From NCBI RefSeq assembly GCF_021347895.1, contig NC_067118.1, positions 39,173,755 to 39,237,754 of the forward strand: a stretch of DNA of 64,000 nt, given 5' to 3'. A program made the position numbers and the translations under genes. Each line of letters starts with the position of its first letter. Within the stretch, counting starts at the first letter, position 1. Below, piece by piece: positions 14,525-26,130 of this stretch. The notes under the pieces were generated by a model. The model did not search any database. It worked only from the letters and a program-made list of their open reading frames with translations, and was not told where the DNA came from. Origin of the DNA: Acanthochromis polyacanthus. Taxonomy: Eukaryota; Chordata; Actinopteri; Pomacentridae.

Positions 14525-15149
14525 ATCTATTTATCCATCTGTATGTATGGATGTATGGATGTATGGTGCCCGCCCCCCCCCCCCCGCCCCCCCGTGATCT
14601 GATTGGCCACCCTGTGTGCCCCCCAAAAAAACTTTTCGCTGGAAATTTACATTACTGATACTCCGATTTCTGACGCTCCTGAACACAACCTTGTTGTCCG
14701 ACTGCCCCTGAATGCACCGATGACGTTAGTTTGATCTTTTGATCATATTTCGTTTGGATTTGAAGAAGCTTTGAAGACGTTTCCTGATGCTGGAGGAGAA
14801 GAGGAGCAGCTTTGTACCTTTGTGGTAAAACTCCTTTAACTTAACATCTGTAAACAAAACAAAAAAGGAACAACAAAGTCTTCTGTTAGAGTTTGTGTTC
14901 TTCTAAGTTTAACTCCAAGATTTTAAATACTTTCATTCACTGCAAATGAATATCTCCTCCAAATGTCTCACTAATAATCACTATCAGCCTTAAAAACCCA
15001 CAAACACCCCTCTATACTGGACCACACTTAGTACAGTCCGGTTCCCCCTTCTATAAATCTGCTTGGAATCTTCCACTTCCTGTTTGTCAAAGTGGCCTTC
15101 TACCTGGACAGGTTTTGTTGGGGCTCTTGCAAAAACATTTTGGGTAACT

Positions 15150-15565
15150 GCACTTTAATATGGATGGATGACACTGAATTAGAGTCTGTTTTAATGAGAC
15201 TGAGTTTAGATGTGTAGCTCTGTCATTAAATAGGAAATTATTTCTCAGAATTCACAGAGAAAAGTCTGAAATGTTTGCTAGGTTAGCGTCCCACATGTTC
15301 TTTGGCTCAGCTAAAGCTAACTCTCTCCAACTTGTGGATCTCTGGAGTTGTTTGTTGTTAAAATATCTTGCTAGAGGTGCTGAAACTCAGAAAGTCTGAG
15401 ATGTTTGTTCAGAATAAGCTCATTCTCAAGTCTTATCTGAACTGTCCTCTTTAGTTTGAACTTTCCCTAAACTTAGGAGTTAATGACAGAGCAGCACATC
15501 CAGACTCAGTCTCATTTATGTAGAGATTAAACTTCAGTGTCATTCATTGATGTTAAAGTGCAGTT
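15150..15565. repeat. foldback (inverted) repeat with ~95-bp arms
   Basis: The left arm (about 15150-15245) contains AACTGCACTTTAA, TGACACTGAA, AATGAGACTGAGT, GATGTG and CTCTGTCATTAA. The same blocks appear in reverse complement in the right arm (about 15478-15565). The arms look roughly 80 percent alike and are separated by about 230 bp. It is possibly part of a larger decayed DNA transposon. Confidence 0.6.
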
Positions 15566-15647
15566 TTTCACGTTTGTTGCACATACTCTCGATCAAACCA
15601 GTCCAAGTGGAAGACGATGTGAAGAGAAGCTCCAGAGCTTATTTAAT

Positions 15648-15689
15648 AAAGTCTTATTTAATAAATGAATAAAGTCTAAATAAGACTTT
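15648..15689. repeat. short perfect palindrome, 13-bp arms
   Basis: AAAGTCTTATTTA at 15648 pairs with TAAATAAGACTTT ending at 15689. It is just outside the foldback repeat. Confidence 0.7.
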
Positions 15690-17185
15690 CTCCAGACCCA
15701 GCTCAGAGTGCATCCTTCTGTTGCCTCCAGGAGATCAGATATTAATACGTTCTGCACATAAGTTATTGTGGCATTTCATAATGATGCCAGGCGGGGACTG
15801 TATTGTAACTTTCACTTATTTGTTTGAACCACCAGGCATCTAGGGGGCATAACTGTCTTGGGTATCGTTTTTTGCAATGCCTCAGCCAATGATTGGCTTG
15901 ACAGGAAGTGCTAACAGCTTCATTAGCGCGAGAATGCTAGTCTCTTTTCACTGTCTGTGGGTTCGTTCGTAGTTGCCATGATATATTTGCGGTGTTGTGA
16001 CTGTCAGTCTCAATAAAGTTTCTCAACAAAAACTAAATCTGCTGGTGGATTCCATTAAAGTCCTAATAAATGATAATAAAGTGTGATACTAAAGGTTTGT
16101 GGTGCTAAAAATCTCAAAGTAAAGATATGAAGTAGAACATCTGGATGGAGGCTGATAAAAGTTGACCTCCCTTCATTTCTCTGGAGCCGACTCCATCGAT
16201 TTTAGACCTGCCAACGTATCTCTTGTTTTTGCTGCTTCACTATTGGTCCTTCTCACCCACCCAATCGTATATCAGATGGAATGGGACTTGTCACCATGGT
16301 AACAGTGGATAAACTGGAAGAGACGTTTCAAACAAGTGCCATATTTACGCCAAATCAGGACATTTTGCCCAAACCTGAACTAAGTGTTTTTGGTGCTTAA
16401 CCAAGTTTTCTACCATGCAAAAGAGTCTTAAGAAAGCGTGACATTTTCCTTCAACTAACCACACATTTTTTGTGGCTAAACTTAACCAGAAAGTGAGTCA
16501 AAAGAATGAAGGAAAATTAAACTTAACCCTGAAATTGATGGTTTCTTGACTATCACAGGGCATGAACTCTGGTATTCTGGATGAAAGTCTGGCTGCTGGT
16601 TTATTCCTTCATTCATCCATACTGACTTCTATCTGGGACCTTTTTCACCCCTTGACGGGACAGAAATTATATTTATTTCAAAACAAAACATGTTCAATGT
16701 GTAGTTCAGAATCCAGCTGAGGTTGTATAAGAACATAATGCTGTGGAGACTGAGCCGCATTAGATTTTGTTGTATTTCTTTGAACCAATCACAATGGGTG
16801 GATAGTAGTATGTTTTGGTGGAACATTTGCACAAATGGAGACAAGAACTGTCATTTAAATGGATAATCCATTGGCAATAAACTGGCAAGGCTGCCTTCAC
16901 TGCATGATCCTGGGCAAAACTTGAAATTTTCAGAGTGGTAGTTTGTGCTGGGAGGTTGTTGTTTCCCTTAGCGACATAAAATCGGTCATATGTAGATAGT
17001 GGAAGGGAAGGACAAGGGCGTTTGAAAGACTAGTTGTGGAATACATTGTTGAAAAGCTCATAATAATTATAATTCAAAGATAACTATAAACATTGTCAGT
17101 TCAATACTTTAAAATCGATATCGTCCTGAAAATCCAGAGTAGGTTTTACAAACTATGTGTTGTTCATTCAGCTTGTTTGCTGTCT
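15690..17185. other. intergenic, nothing recognised
   Basis: No coding signal and no assignable repeat. Confidence 0.45.
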
Positions 17186-17285
17186 TAACATACATTAACC
17201 GTCCTTGAACATTTTCTGTAAACATCTTAGGGTTGAAGGTAAATTTTTTGCTTTGTATTTTAAATTCTGGCCTTAACATCCGAAC
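17186..17285 (+). repeat. diverged direct repeat, left unit (partner at 18005-18125)
   Basis: AACCGTCCTTGAACATTTTC, then TTTTTTGCTTTGTATTTTAA and ATTCTGGCC, recur as AACCGTCCTCTAACATTTTC, then TTTTTGCTTTTTATCTTAA and ATTCTGACC at about 18005-18125. Confidence 0.5.
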
Positions 17286-17589
17286 ATCGGAATGTAAATC
17301 TTGGTAAATTAACTTAAGGGTTTTACATTGTCGTCAGACACAAACAGTACAAATTAACCGGTTGCATGTGTGTTATTTTTGCAAACATGTCAGCTTGTTT
17401 GCGTGAAACTGGAGCCACTTGACTTTGTGTTGCTGTTGAATCTGATTTAGTAATTTCCAGTCTTCACTAAACACCTCCAGCAAAACTCAACTTCCTTTGT
17501 TTTTGTCCAACTTCTCTCTCATCTCTGGCTGGATCTGGACAGGCCTCGGTGCCAGAGCTCTCAGAAGAAATTCATACTCTGCTTTAAAT

Positions 17590-17975
17590 AGTTAATTGCT
17601 CTCGCCGTGTCTCCGGCGGCGGCTGGATGCGGATGATGGGGGTGGTGGTGGAGGGGAGACGGAGGCGCTTCTGTCTGTCTTCCTCTGCTTTTTTTCCAGC
17701 AGGGGCAGGCCTATATATTTTGCAGCTCATGTCTGAAAGGCTGGCTCCAAGCGCTAGGGGTGGGCTCTCGCTCTCTGATGGTTTTCCAGTGAGTATTTGT
17801 CAGGTCAGACTGTGCACCGCCCGGCGGTCTCCGCTCCTCTCCCCGGGTTATTTATTACCTCTCTCCCCCGCCGGCAGCGCTGCGGCTCCGGGGCCGCTGC
17901 CAACAACGGCGCAGAGGCGGGGGCCTCGGCAGGGGGGTTCCCGCCGGCCGATGGAGGGACAAACGAAACGCACTC
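17590..17975. promoter_or_regulatory. CpG-rich block upstream of samd11
   Basis: Dense CG dinucleotides and GGCGGCGG, GCCGGCAGCGC, GGGGCCGCTGCC in an otherwise AT-rich region, with a TATATATT at about 17712. It lies 8.2 kb before the coding start and could be a distal promoter with a non-coding first exon, or an enhancer. No splice donor could be fixed. Confidence 0.35.
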
Positions 17976-18437
17976 TGTTGATGGACAAAAGTTGTGCTTC
18001 GTTACATGGTGGAAATAACCGTCCTCTAACATTTTCTGCAACCATCTCTTATGGTTTGCAGATTGAGGACTCATCTTAGGAAGGGATGCTGTGAATTTTT
18101 GCTTTTTATCTTAAATTCTGACCATCGTTTTAATAAAAGTTTAGCTATAGTGATAGATTTAAGTGCCGCAAGCCATCAAGTGACACATTTATCGTTTGGT
18201 GGTAAATAGTTTTTCCAATTCATTGTTTAGTCGATCCAAAAATAATCAAGAACTGACAGTTTTCATGCTTAGTTCAAAACATTTTAGCCTTTAATCCAAT
18301 AGTAAACAAATGCAGGTTCCAGCTTTTCCAAGAGAAGTCCAAATTGCGATGGAAATGTTTGACTTTTTACTGATATTTTATTGATTAAATGATGACTGGA
18401 ATTGGAATTGGTTTGTCTATGTTAGTCCTATTCATAA

Positions 18438-18550
18438 TACAACCATCCATGCAGTCCCCAATATACTACAGCCATGATGGCAGATTCTTCACAATGCAAG
18501 AATCAGGTTTGTGGTATGTATTTTCACTGCATTTGAACAAATCGGGGAAT
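18438..18550 (+). repeat. direct repeat flanking the Helitron-like copy, left unit
   Basis: ACCATCCATGCAGTCCCCAA with TATACTACAG, then ATGCAAGAATCA and CACTGCATTT, recurs at 18963-19095 as ACCATCCATGCAGTCCCCAG, GGCAAGAATCAA and TACTGCATTT. Confidence 0.6.
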
Positions 18551-18599
18551 TTTGACTTTTCACCAATATTTTTATAGTTGAATCATGGTGATGCTTGCA

Positions 18600-18959
18600 A
18601 TTGCTGTGGTTTTTCACTGATTTATCTATATTAATGCTTTTTGCCAAGGGACACGACAGAGTTATGTGGCAATTGGCGTACGCTTGTCTGTCTGTCTGTC
18701 TGTTAGCAACATTACTCAAAAACGGACCCACGGATTTGGATGAAATTTTCAGGGAAGGTCAGAAATGGCACAAGGACCAAGTGATCAGATTTTGGCAGTG
18801 ATGCAGCTTATAGTCTGGACCCACAGATTGGTTAAAAATTTCTGTAATTGATAAAATTGTGGGGGTGTTTCATTTTTTATTAAAAATTTCATCCGTCAGA
18901 AATGATACAAAGACTGATCAGCCTTTCCGGAGTACTGAGCTCTCTGAGTGCTTTTCTTG
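18600..18959 (+). mobile_element. Helitron-like non-autonomous element, copy 2
   Basis: It carries GTCTGTCTGTCTGTCTGTTA then GCAACATTACTCAAAAACGG and ends GAGCTCTCTGAGTGC-TTTT-CTTG, matching the termini of the copies at 11609-12063 and 34054-34865. The left border is uncertain. Confidence 0.4.
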
Positions 18960-19099
18960 TTCAGATTATAACCATCCATGCAGTCCCCAGTATACTATTG
19001 CCTTATCTATGGCATGGAAAATGTCATTCCATAACAGTAATACTCCACAAGGCAAGAATCAAACATGTATTGTTTGGTTTTACTGCATTTTTAACCATT

Positions 19100-21780
19100 T
19101 TCATTGAGCTCTGTTAATGGTTGTAGGCAGTAACCTTGTGTGTAAACAGATGAAAGCATGTGCAAAAATTCAGCTCAAGGTTTTTCTAATGTTCCTACAG
19201 CAATATGAGTATAAAAAGCCATGCAGACATGAACTGTTCAAAAGTGAATTAAAGCACAGTGGTGGCGTGAGCATATCTATTAGGCATAACATTAGTGTAA
19301 CGTTACATCCCTCATATTGAAAGGTCGTGGCATATCTCTGCATTAATTATATCGTCTCGCCCGGAGACAAAAGGTTCATCCTAAAACCTGACAGTGTTAA
19401 ATCCTGTTTGGTTCCCTGGTGGTAGATTAGTTTTCTTGATGTAGATATTCAGGTCATGAAATCAGCTAATGCCTCACTTTATAATGCTGATGGATTTGAT
19501 GTCAGAGCCTGAGAATCAGACATTTAGGGTTTTGAATCGCAGCCTCGCCAGATTAATCACAGTCTGGCCCGTAGTTAGCAACAGAGAGAGAAGCTGTAAG
19601 AGCAGGAGACACCAATATCTCCACCAATATTTAGCATTTTGCATAAATGGCTTGCCTCATTGTTGCTCGAATGGAATTAGTCATCTGTAACCAACAGCTG
19701 AATGCAGGAAGTTTGCATCTGTGGAGGCTGTTCAAAGACATCCTGAGAAGGATTGTCACTGAATGTAGAAGAAGTGAACAGAAAAAAAAGTCATTTAAAT
19801 CAAGACATCATACCAAAAAACAGAAAAGGGGACAATTTTTCTGTAAAATATGACATCACGCCTAACTTATCAATGTCATAAATCACTAAATTATAAAATA
19901 TTGCAAAGCTATAGCACCGATTACAGTAAAATAGTCACAATCTGTGCTTTCTGGTTTATTTTTCTGCTCCGAATCACTCTAAAATAGATCTAAAGTCTGA
20001 GTTATTCTTCTTGTGCCATGTGAGGGCACGAAACGCAAGATAAACAGCAATAAAAGTCTACTGACGGAGCAATAAACCTGTCTTCTGTAATGTAGTGGTA
20101 TCTTTATGTTGGGATTTCATTGTAAATTCATGCGGCGGAAGAGCAGGTGTGGGTTTTTCTGCGGTATGTAAGTTTTTTCTGACTTTCAGAACTCTTCCAC
20201 ACTGTAGAAAAGGAAGTAAGAAAAGGTTACGGGAGGTATAAAGGTTAAACGAGGCTTCCCCCATCGAATTGAGAGTGTTTAACAATGACACGCAGATGGA
20301 AAACTAGACTCATTTAACACCAAACCCGCGTTTGAAGATTTGAGAGTTGGAGTGTCATCACTGTAGAAGTTTGGGGAACCCCTTCACGATGAGCCACCGA
20401 GGATGAGTCACGATGCGGGGCAGGTGGTGGGCGTTGGCATGGGTGTCCCCTTTATGACTAGTTTCACCAGGGCTCTCCCGATGGTGCGTCCTCCAGCGCC
20501 GACGCACTCATCGACGAGGTTTCCATCGAGACATTTCGATGCGGTGAAGCCTGGCTCGATGAAGAAAGAATCAAGCGGCTTTTCATATGAAATGCTGGGT
20601 TCCGCTTCCTAGAAATGGCTTTGTAAATAAATGTCAGCAGTTCATGATTTATGTCACCGACACGTGGGAAGGGACGTTGTTTAGTTAGAAAAACGTTGCC
20701 TTTCGATTTTATTTTTCAGGCCGTCAGAGGAATCGGGTGGGTTTTGATTAAATGACACCACGTCAACTTTTTTGTTTCTTTAGCTGCGAGTGTCAAATCT
20801 TTTTCAGTCTAATCCACAAACCCACTAATTCCATTCCATTACCCTCAGACATCACAGCTTCCCAGCTCCAAAAGGGAAAAATGTCACTCTTCAGTCCATC
20901 GTCGTCTTTAGTGAGGGAGCTGGCATGCGTCTTTCTGCTTGTCTGCTGTGTGTTCGCCTGCCTGGTCCTGGCTGGAGGCATTCTACCACTTCTGGCCAAG
21001 CTGTGGACTCTGGCCTCCCTGTGCACTGCTTCCGCCTGCGGTGTGGCGTGCCTCCTTCCTGTGTGTGTCAGCGGCAGTTTGGCCTGATTTATAAGCCCTT
21101 GACACACAGCGCTTTGGACCCCACCTCTGCTGCTGGAATGGCTATTCCATGTGTCGGTGGTGGATCCACCTGGGTGGTTCTCCACTGATGGGGGTCAGAT
21201 GTGGTCTTGCTCATGAGCTCCAGGAGCTCAGGGGAACCTGCCGTGCAGACGGTGTGGAGAAAAAGTGCTTTCAGAAAATGTGGTTTCAGGCTTCAGACTT
21301 AAAGCAGAGTTAAAGCAACAGGTCTGAAACGGTGTTGCGCACATCTTCAGCTCTTTCTTTGTCCGCACCTGTTTGTACACCCAAAATTATATCAAATACC
21401 AATTAAAGGAGATGAATGAAGATTAAGTTTTGACTGGTTTCAAGGTTTACATTTGGTAAACTTAGTTAAAGGCTTAAACTATCTATCTCTGAACTCCAAA
21501 ACCTGTCAGCAGCTCTGGAAGGCATGTTTACACTAAAGAAAAAAAAAAAACTGCAGCATTTATCAGTGGCAGAAACTGTAAAATACCGAAATAATCATTA
21601 AATTATCAATTAATCACCCATGACATGACATTGTGTGGGAAAAATAATCCAAATCTGATCTTAAAATTGTAACATCTCATCTAAATCACTTCATTCCATG
21701 TGTGTAGTTAAAAAATGTCAAAAATAAAGCATTTGTAAAAACCATATTCTGTGAAAAATGAAAAAAATTCTGCACCTCTC
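19100..21780. other. intergenic, nothing recognised
   Basis: No gene or classifiable repeat was seen on either strand. Confidence 0.45.
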
Positions 21781-21799
21781 GATGCAATAGGACAGTCAT

Positions 21800-22120
21800 T
21801 AACAACTCAGCTGTGACCCACAAACACAGGACAACAATTCCACAGGCAGTGTTTACACAAAGCAGACTGAAAGTATAGCAAGAAGCTAAAAATGTAATTA
21901 GTAAAATATCTGTTGTATGGAGAGCCACCATTTTTCCCGGCGTTGGTTCCAGTTTTTGCAGAAGAACAATTTATGGCATTGAAACGGTGTCAGACTGCAC
22001 ACAATATGTTTTTAAGTTCTCTCTGCTTCCAAGCATGGCTGCGCTGTTTCCACGGAGGTGCGGGACTTTATCTTGCAATGAAAAATGAGCCCACAGTGAG
22101 TAAAAAGGAGCAAAAGACCG
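21800..22120 (+). repeat. unclassified ~300-bp interspersed repeat, copy 2
   Basis: Shares AAATATCTGTTGTATGGAGA, GGGACTTTATCTTGCAATGA and AAAATGAGCCCACAGTGAGT with the copy at 45800-46110 (inverted) and, more weakly, with 480-775. Confidence 0.55.
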
Positions 22121-22129
22121 CCTAGAAAC

Positions 22130-22965
22130 TGCTTGGAGTTCAGAGGATTGAACTCCAAAAGCAACATTTTTGGTCATAATCTAATAAAGCAAACTTGTGA
22201 GCTGGACTAGTAGGTTAATGTTTGAGGTGAATACCACATAACTACAGCATCCATGATTGGATTTCTGTTGGGTTCGACCTTTTGTTGCACACCATACCCC
22301 TATTTCTTTCATTTCCTTGCAATTTCTGTCTAGGCCTCTACTGTCTAACAAGGGCAAGATGCAACCAACACACTTCATTTGTCTCTCCAACACTCAAAAG
22401 CACAACTTCGCCAAAATAACCTTAAAATTAAAAAGGATGCATCTGCCTTTTTAATAACATCTGGAATAAAATCGCACATATTTATTTGCTGTTGGTTTCA
22501 CAGAGCCATGCTTCTTCAGAAAAGCAAGCATAACGCCTTCATAAAGTTGCATGGAAACAGGTTAGAGCAGCGCTTTAGCACCGGCCGCTCTGCACACGTG
22601 TTCGGATTTTTCGGACTGTGCAGCAGGTGAGCGGCTCTGTGTGGCCAGAGGTCAGGATGGTGTCACTGTAGGTGGAGTGGAACAAATAGATGGCCGAATT
22701 TAGACACACGAGGAGGACATAATGCGGCCAGTGTGCGGCCCGGTGACGTCCGTTCAACAGAGCATCTCTTTGTGTATGTTCGAGGGTGAACGTCTGATTT
22801 AAAGCTGCAAAATTCTTATTATATGTCATCAGGTAGTTGTACAGAAGCAGAAACTGGTGGCTTGGAAAGGCAAAAGTAGCATTTGGGGCGGTTTTGCCAA
22901 GTTTTAAAAAGTATTCTTTACTTCGCTGAAGGTGTGTTTTGTTTTCACGTCGTTCTTGATTTCGT
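22130..22965. other. intergenic, nothing recognised
   Basis: No coding signal or assignable repeat. Confidence 0.4.
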
Positions 22966-23850
22966 GGCACTATTTCCAGCTTTTTGCCAACTACGTTCTG
23001 GTAATATTTTCAGCAAGAACACTCCTTTCAGTTCCTCTTAAATGCAGGATAATATTCTCTAAATACGGTTTAAAAATGTTTCCGAATGCTGCATTGAGAA
23101 CATCCCTCATTTAACGTTATGGGAAAGTTTTATAAAAAGAAAGTTCTCAACAGCAACATCCCCAAGACCTCCTCAGAACATCGCAAGTTAAATGTCCCAC
23201 TTTTGTTATGTATATCATCACATCAGAGGAACGTTTCACAAAAACGCATTCTGTTTTCTGAGGCCTTGATGACCTCTTGAAAACATTTTTTGAGTGTTGG
23301 TTTGAGAATGTTTGACTTTTGTTGTCATGTACCATAATCTGACAACATCCTCCAAACATCCTCTGAACGTTAAAGCGTTCCATCTTGGTTCACTTTTAAC
23401 CTCATAGGAACATTATTTGAAATGATAAATATCCTTAAAATGTTCTTTAAACATTAGATTAACATGTTTTCTGTCAAACATTATTAGAACTTGTAGTTAA
23501 TGTCAGCCAACGTTATGGGAACATTCCCTGCTTGCTGGGTTGTTAATTTAATATTCATGCCAAGATTTAAACTAAATGGAAATTCAATTTGGTGTAATCT
23601 AAAACCATTCTTGATTTTCAGTTTTTCTAGCTTTCTTGTTCTGAAAACATTCTGAGAACAGTGTTTGTAGCGGGAAGGTTTCACTTTGTTTCTAGAACGA
23701 TCTCTATAGACACTCTAAAAATGTTCTTAAAACATCTTAAAACATTTCCTGGTGTAATATTGAGAAAGCCCCTCCTTTGTTATCGTTTAACATTATGGAA
23801 ACGCTTTATAGAGGAACGTTCTAAACAACAACATCACCCAAACGTCCTTG

Positions 23851-24340
23851 TAGAGCTGGACCCGATTATCCCGAATATCCAAATATTCGTTCGCTACGGC
23901 GGTATCCGGATATTAATTTTGGTATCTGAATATTCGTCCCAAGGTCGGACGTTAGCGGGCGGAAAGAATATGCGACGTTACTGTCTTCCCTCCGCCTTCG
24001 GCCCACATTGGCTCATATCGGCTCATCCATTCGCGTTTCTTACCACCACCCAAATGACCGGGTGGCTGCTGACTCTGACATCACGCTTCACTTCGTTGCA
24101 TAAACACAAGACAAGATGCCGAAGACCTCCGTTGTTTGGGCATTCTTCGGTTTAACTGAAGACAAAACGAAGGCAGTGTGCAAAATCTGCGTCCGGAAGA
24201 CCAGACGAACGGATCCGGATATTCAGGCTGTCTCCGCCACATCCCCCCGGACATTGTGGGGCGGAACAAATATTCGGATATTCCTCTTAAATAGGGCCCG
24301 AATATCCGGAGACCAGAAATCACTATTCGGGCCAGCCCTA
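23851..24340 (+). mobile_element. hAT-type element (TAGGGCTGG family), copy 2, with BED-finger remnant
   Basis: Ends TAGAGCTGG and CCAGCCCTA with the family's internal CCGAATATCC motifs. It is longer (490 bp) than copy 1 because it keeps part of a coding region (24116-24220). Clear 8-bp target duplications are not visible; the left end has one change. Confidence 0.75.
24116..24220 (+). pseudogene. N-terminal BED zinc-finger fragment of a hAT transposase
   Basis: The frame opens MPKTSVVWAFFGLTEDKTKA (residues 1-20) and continues VCKICVRKTRR (21-31). Aromatic-x-x-F followed by C-x2-C is the first half of a BED zinc finger (the ZBED/hAT DNA-binding domain); the H-x3-5-H half and the whole RNase H-like catalytic region are lost. 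The frame then runs into the element's AT-rich palindromic end. It lies inside the hAT copy at 23851-24340, and the copy at 41165-41738 carries the same stretch inverted with its ATG altered. So the internally deleted element still shows the start of the transposase gene that built the family. No activity is possible. The assignment to hAT rests on this motif plus the 8-bp duplications of copy 1. Confidence 0.7.
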
Positions 24341-25124
24341 GTAATATTACAGGAATGTTTCGTAAAGTACATTCTGTCCTCTGAGACCTCGAAAACATCA
24401 TCAACATTATTAGAAGGGATGAATATCTTTTAAACATTATTTTAGCATTACGTTAATGTGTTTTCTTTCAAACATTGTGGGAGTGTTTCCTGCTTCTTGG
24501 TCGTTAATATAATATTCGTACCCAGATTTAATTGTCTGGAAATGCAAATTGGTGTAAGTCAATACCACTCTTGATTCTTTGGCAGTCTTCCCAGCTACAT
24601 TTATTTGTTCTTAAAACATTCAGAGAAAGTTCTAGTGACGTTTTCTTTTAGTTCAAAGAATGTTCTTCTCGATAAAGTTCTCTAAAGATGCTCTAAAATG
24701 CTATATCCAACTGCTGCATCAATACCGTCCTTCTTTTGTCATCGTGTAACATTGTATAGCAAACGTTCTCAACAGCAACATCCCCAAAACATTTTCAGAA
24801 TGTAAAGCTTCCATCTTTGTTAATATGTCAAATCAACCGAATTCTTTAGAAAAACACATTCTGATGTCTGAGGCCTCGATAACATCTTGAAAACATCTTT
24901 TAAATGCTGGTTAATGAACAACAACTCTCTCCAAACATTCTCTGAATATTAAAATGCAAATTTTAAAGCTCATAGCAACATCATTTGAAATGAGAGATAT
25001 CCTTAAAACGTTCTGAATTGAAATATTTCCTATCAAGCATAATCAGAACTTGTAGGAAATGTGTAAACCCTCCCTGTTTACTGGCTTGTTGATATATTAA
25101 TACCAAAAATGAATTCTAATGGCG

Positions 25125-25654
25125 TACAATGACGTAATCCTGTTTGATGTCGACTTTTTTCTTCATTTAGAATAAGAATATGAAGTGTAAATTTGAAGAC
25201 AGAGCTGCAGTGAGTGTTAGTTTCAGTTTAATATGTGAACTCGGTCTACTTCCTCTTGCTCACTAACGACGGCGCCTCCATTTTACGCAGCGCAGCGCCG
25301 TCCGTCGCGGTCCCCCCTGTGCCTGCGTGCCTCTCGCCTTGCCTCCGCTGTTTAAATGGGCCAAGTTGAGAAGCGGCGGAGAGTGCAAATCTTGTTTGGT
25401 CTGGGTCTGTGAACTTCAGCGTGACTTCAGCGACATACACAGGGTTTAAAAACTAACAACTCCTTCCAAACTTTAAACTGCATTAATGTTGCGCAAATAC
25501 CCCGGAATATTAAGCCTCATGAGTTGTGTGTCTGATTAGTGGCATATGGTTTAAGTAAGAGGATAGAATGCACTAATATCAGTTTATTTTTTAATTATCT
25601 TTTTTTGGCTGTGGTATTCAATCTTGGCCACATGTGCTTCCTCATAACTCCCCA
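25125..25654. other. sequence immediately upstream of the samd11 leader
   Basis: A short CpG-rich stretch at 25268-25325 (GACGGCGCC, GCAGCGCAGCGCCGTCCGTC) lies in AT-rich surroundings. It is possibly regulatory and unassigned. Confidence 0.35.
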
Positions 25655-26130
25655 TAGCTGAATATAAAAGCTTCTTTTTTCAATAGATAGCACACAATTT
25701 AAACATTTAGTGAGCGAAATTTGAAAATATTTGACTTTTTTGTTTTAGAAAATTAAAAAAAAATCCGACAGAAATAGGAGACAGGACGCGTAGCAGCGAC
25801 TGGTAATGATTACCGGAGGTAGCAGAATGTAAGGGGCTCAGGGCTTCCCAGCATGTCAGGTATTAACAGAGCGAGTGTGATTAAATGTGGGAGGTAGGAG
25901 CTGTGAGGCTGGCGGAGAGCGCTGCTGCCGCTGCGAGCTGGAAACTACTGAATGGGAATCTATCCGGCAACTTCGCCAGACCGCTGTCTCACGGCGACAC
26001 GGGGACTCTGCGTAAAAACAAGCGGCGCGTCTCCAAGTCTGGGTCAGCCCCACTCACAGGCGGAGAGGACGCTCAAGTTGGATCGGCGGAGCAGCTTTTC
26101 ACTTGTTACCGGCGCTCGGCTCCCACTAAC
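25655..26130 (+). promoter_or_regulatory. samd11: candidate samd11 core promoter and 5' UTR
   Basis: A TATA-like AATATAAAAG lies at 25661-25670, which would put a start site near 25690 and give a leader of about 440 nt. A pyrimidine tract ending TTTTGTTTTAG at about 25748 could instead be a 3' splice site for a 5' UTR exon whose first exon lies further left. The leader contains an in-frame upstream ATG at 25885 (poor context) and an out-of-frame upstream ORF, 25952-26179, that overlaps the coding start. GATTA cores suited to OTX/CRX homeodomains occur at 25534, 25808 (inside the palindrome GGTAATGATTACC, 25802-25814) and 25879. Mouse mr-s is reported to be CRX-regulated; use of these sites in fish is inference. 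Confidence 0.4.

Larger units (their letters stand above)
22970..25120 (+). repeat. degenerate tandem array, three large units, split by a hAT element
   Basis: Units start near 22975, 23640 and 24600. Each runs through GTTCTCAACAGCAACATCCC or a close variant, an ACGTTATGG block, CATTCTG with TCTGAGGCCT, CATTATTAGAA and a TTCCTGCTT-TTG-TTAAT tail with AATATTC. The unit is roughly 0.5-0.65 kb when the hAT insertion at 23851-24340 is removed. Dense AACATT/GTTC motifs give weak internal symmetry. There is no coding capacity. Confidence 0.6.

Noticed and set aside
17627..18079. 150-residue open frame in the CpG-rich block as an exon
   Set aside because: Open frames occur on both strands because of base composition, and no splice site or similarity was recognised.
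25885..26130. Using the upstream in-frame ATG as the samd11 start
   Set aside because: Poor start context (T at -3) and no family similarity before 26131. Kept only as a finding.
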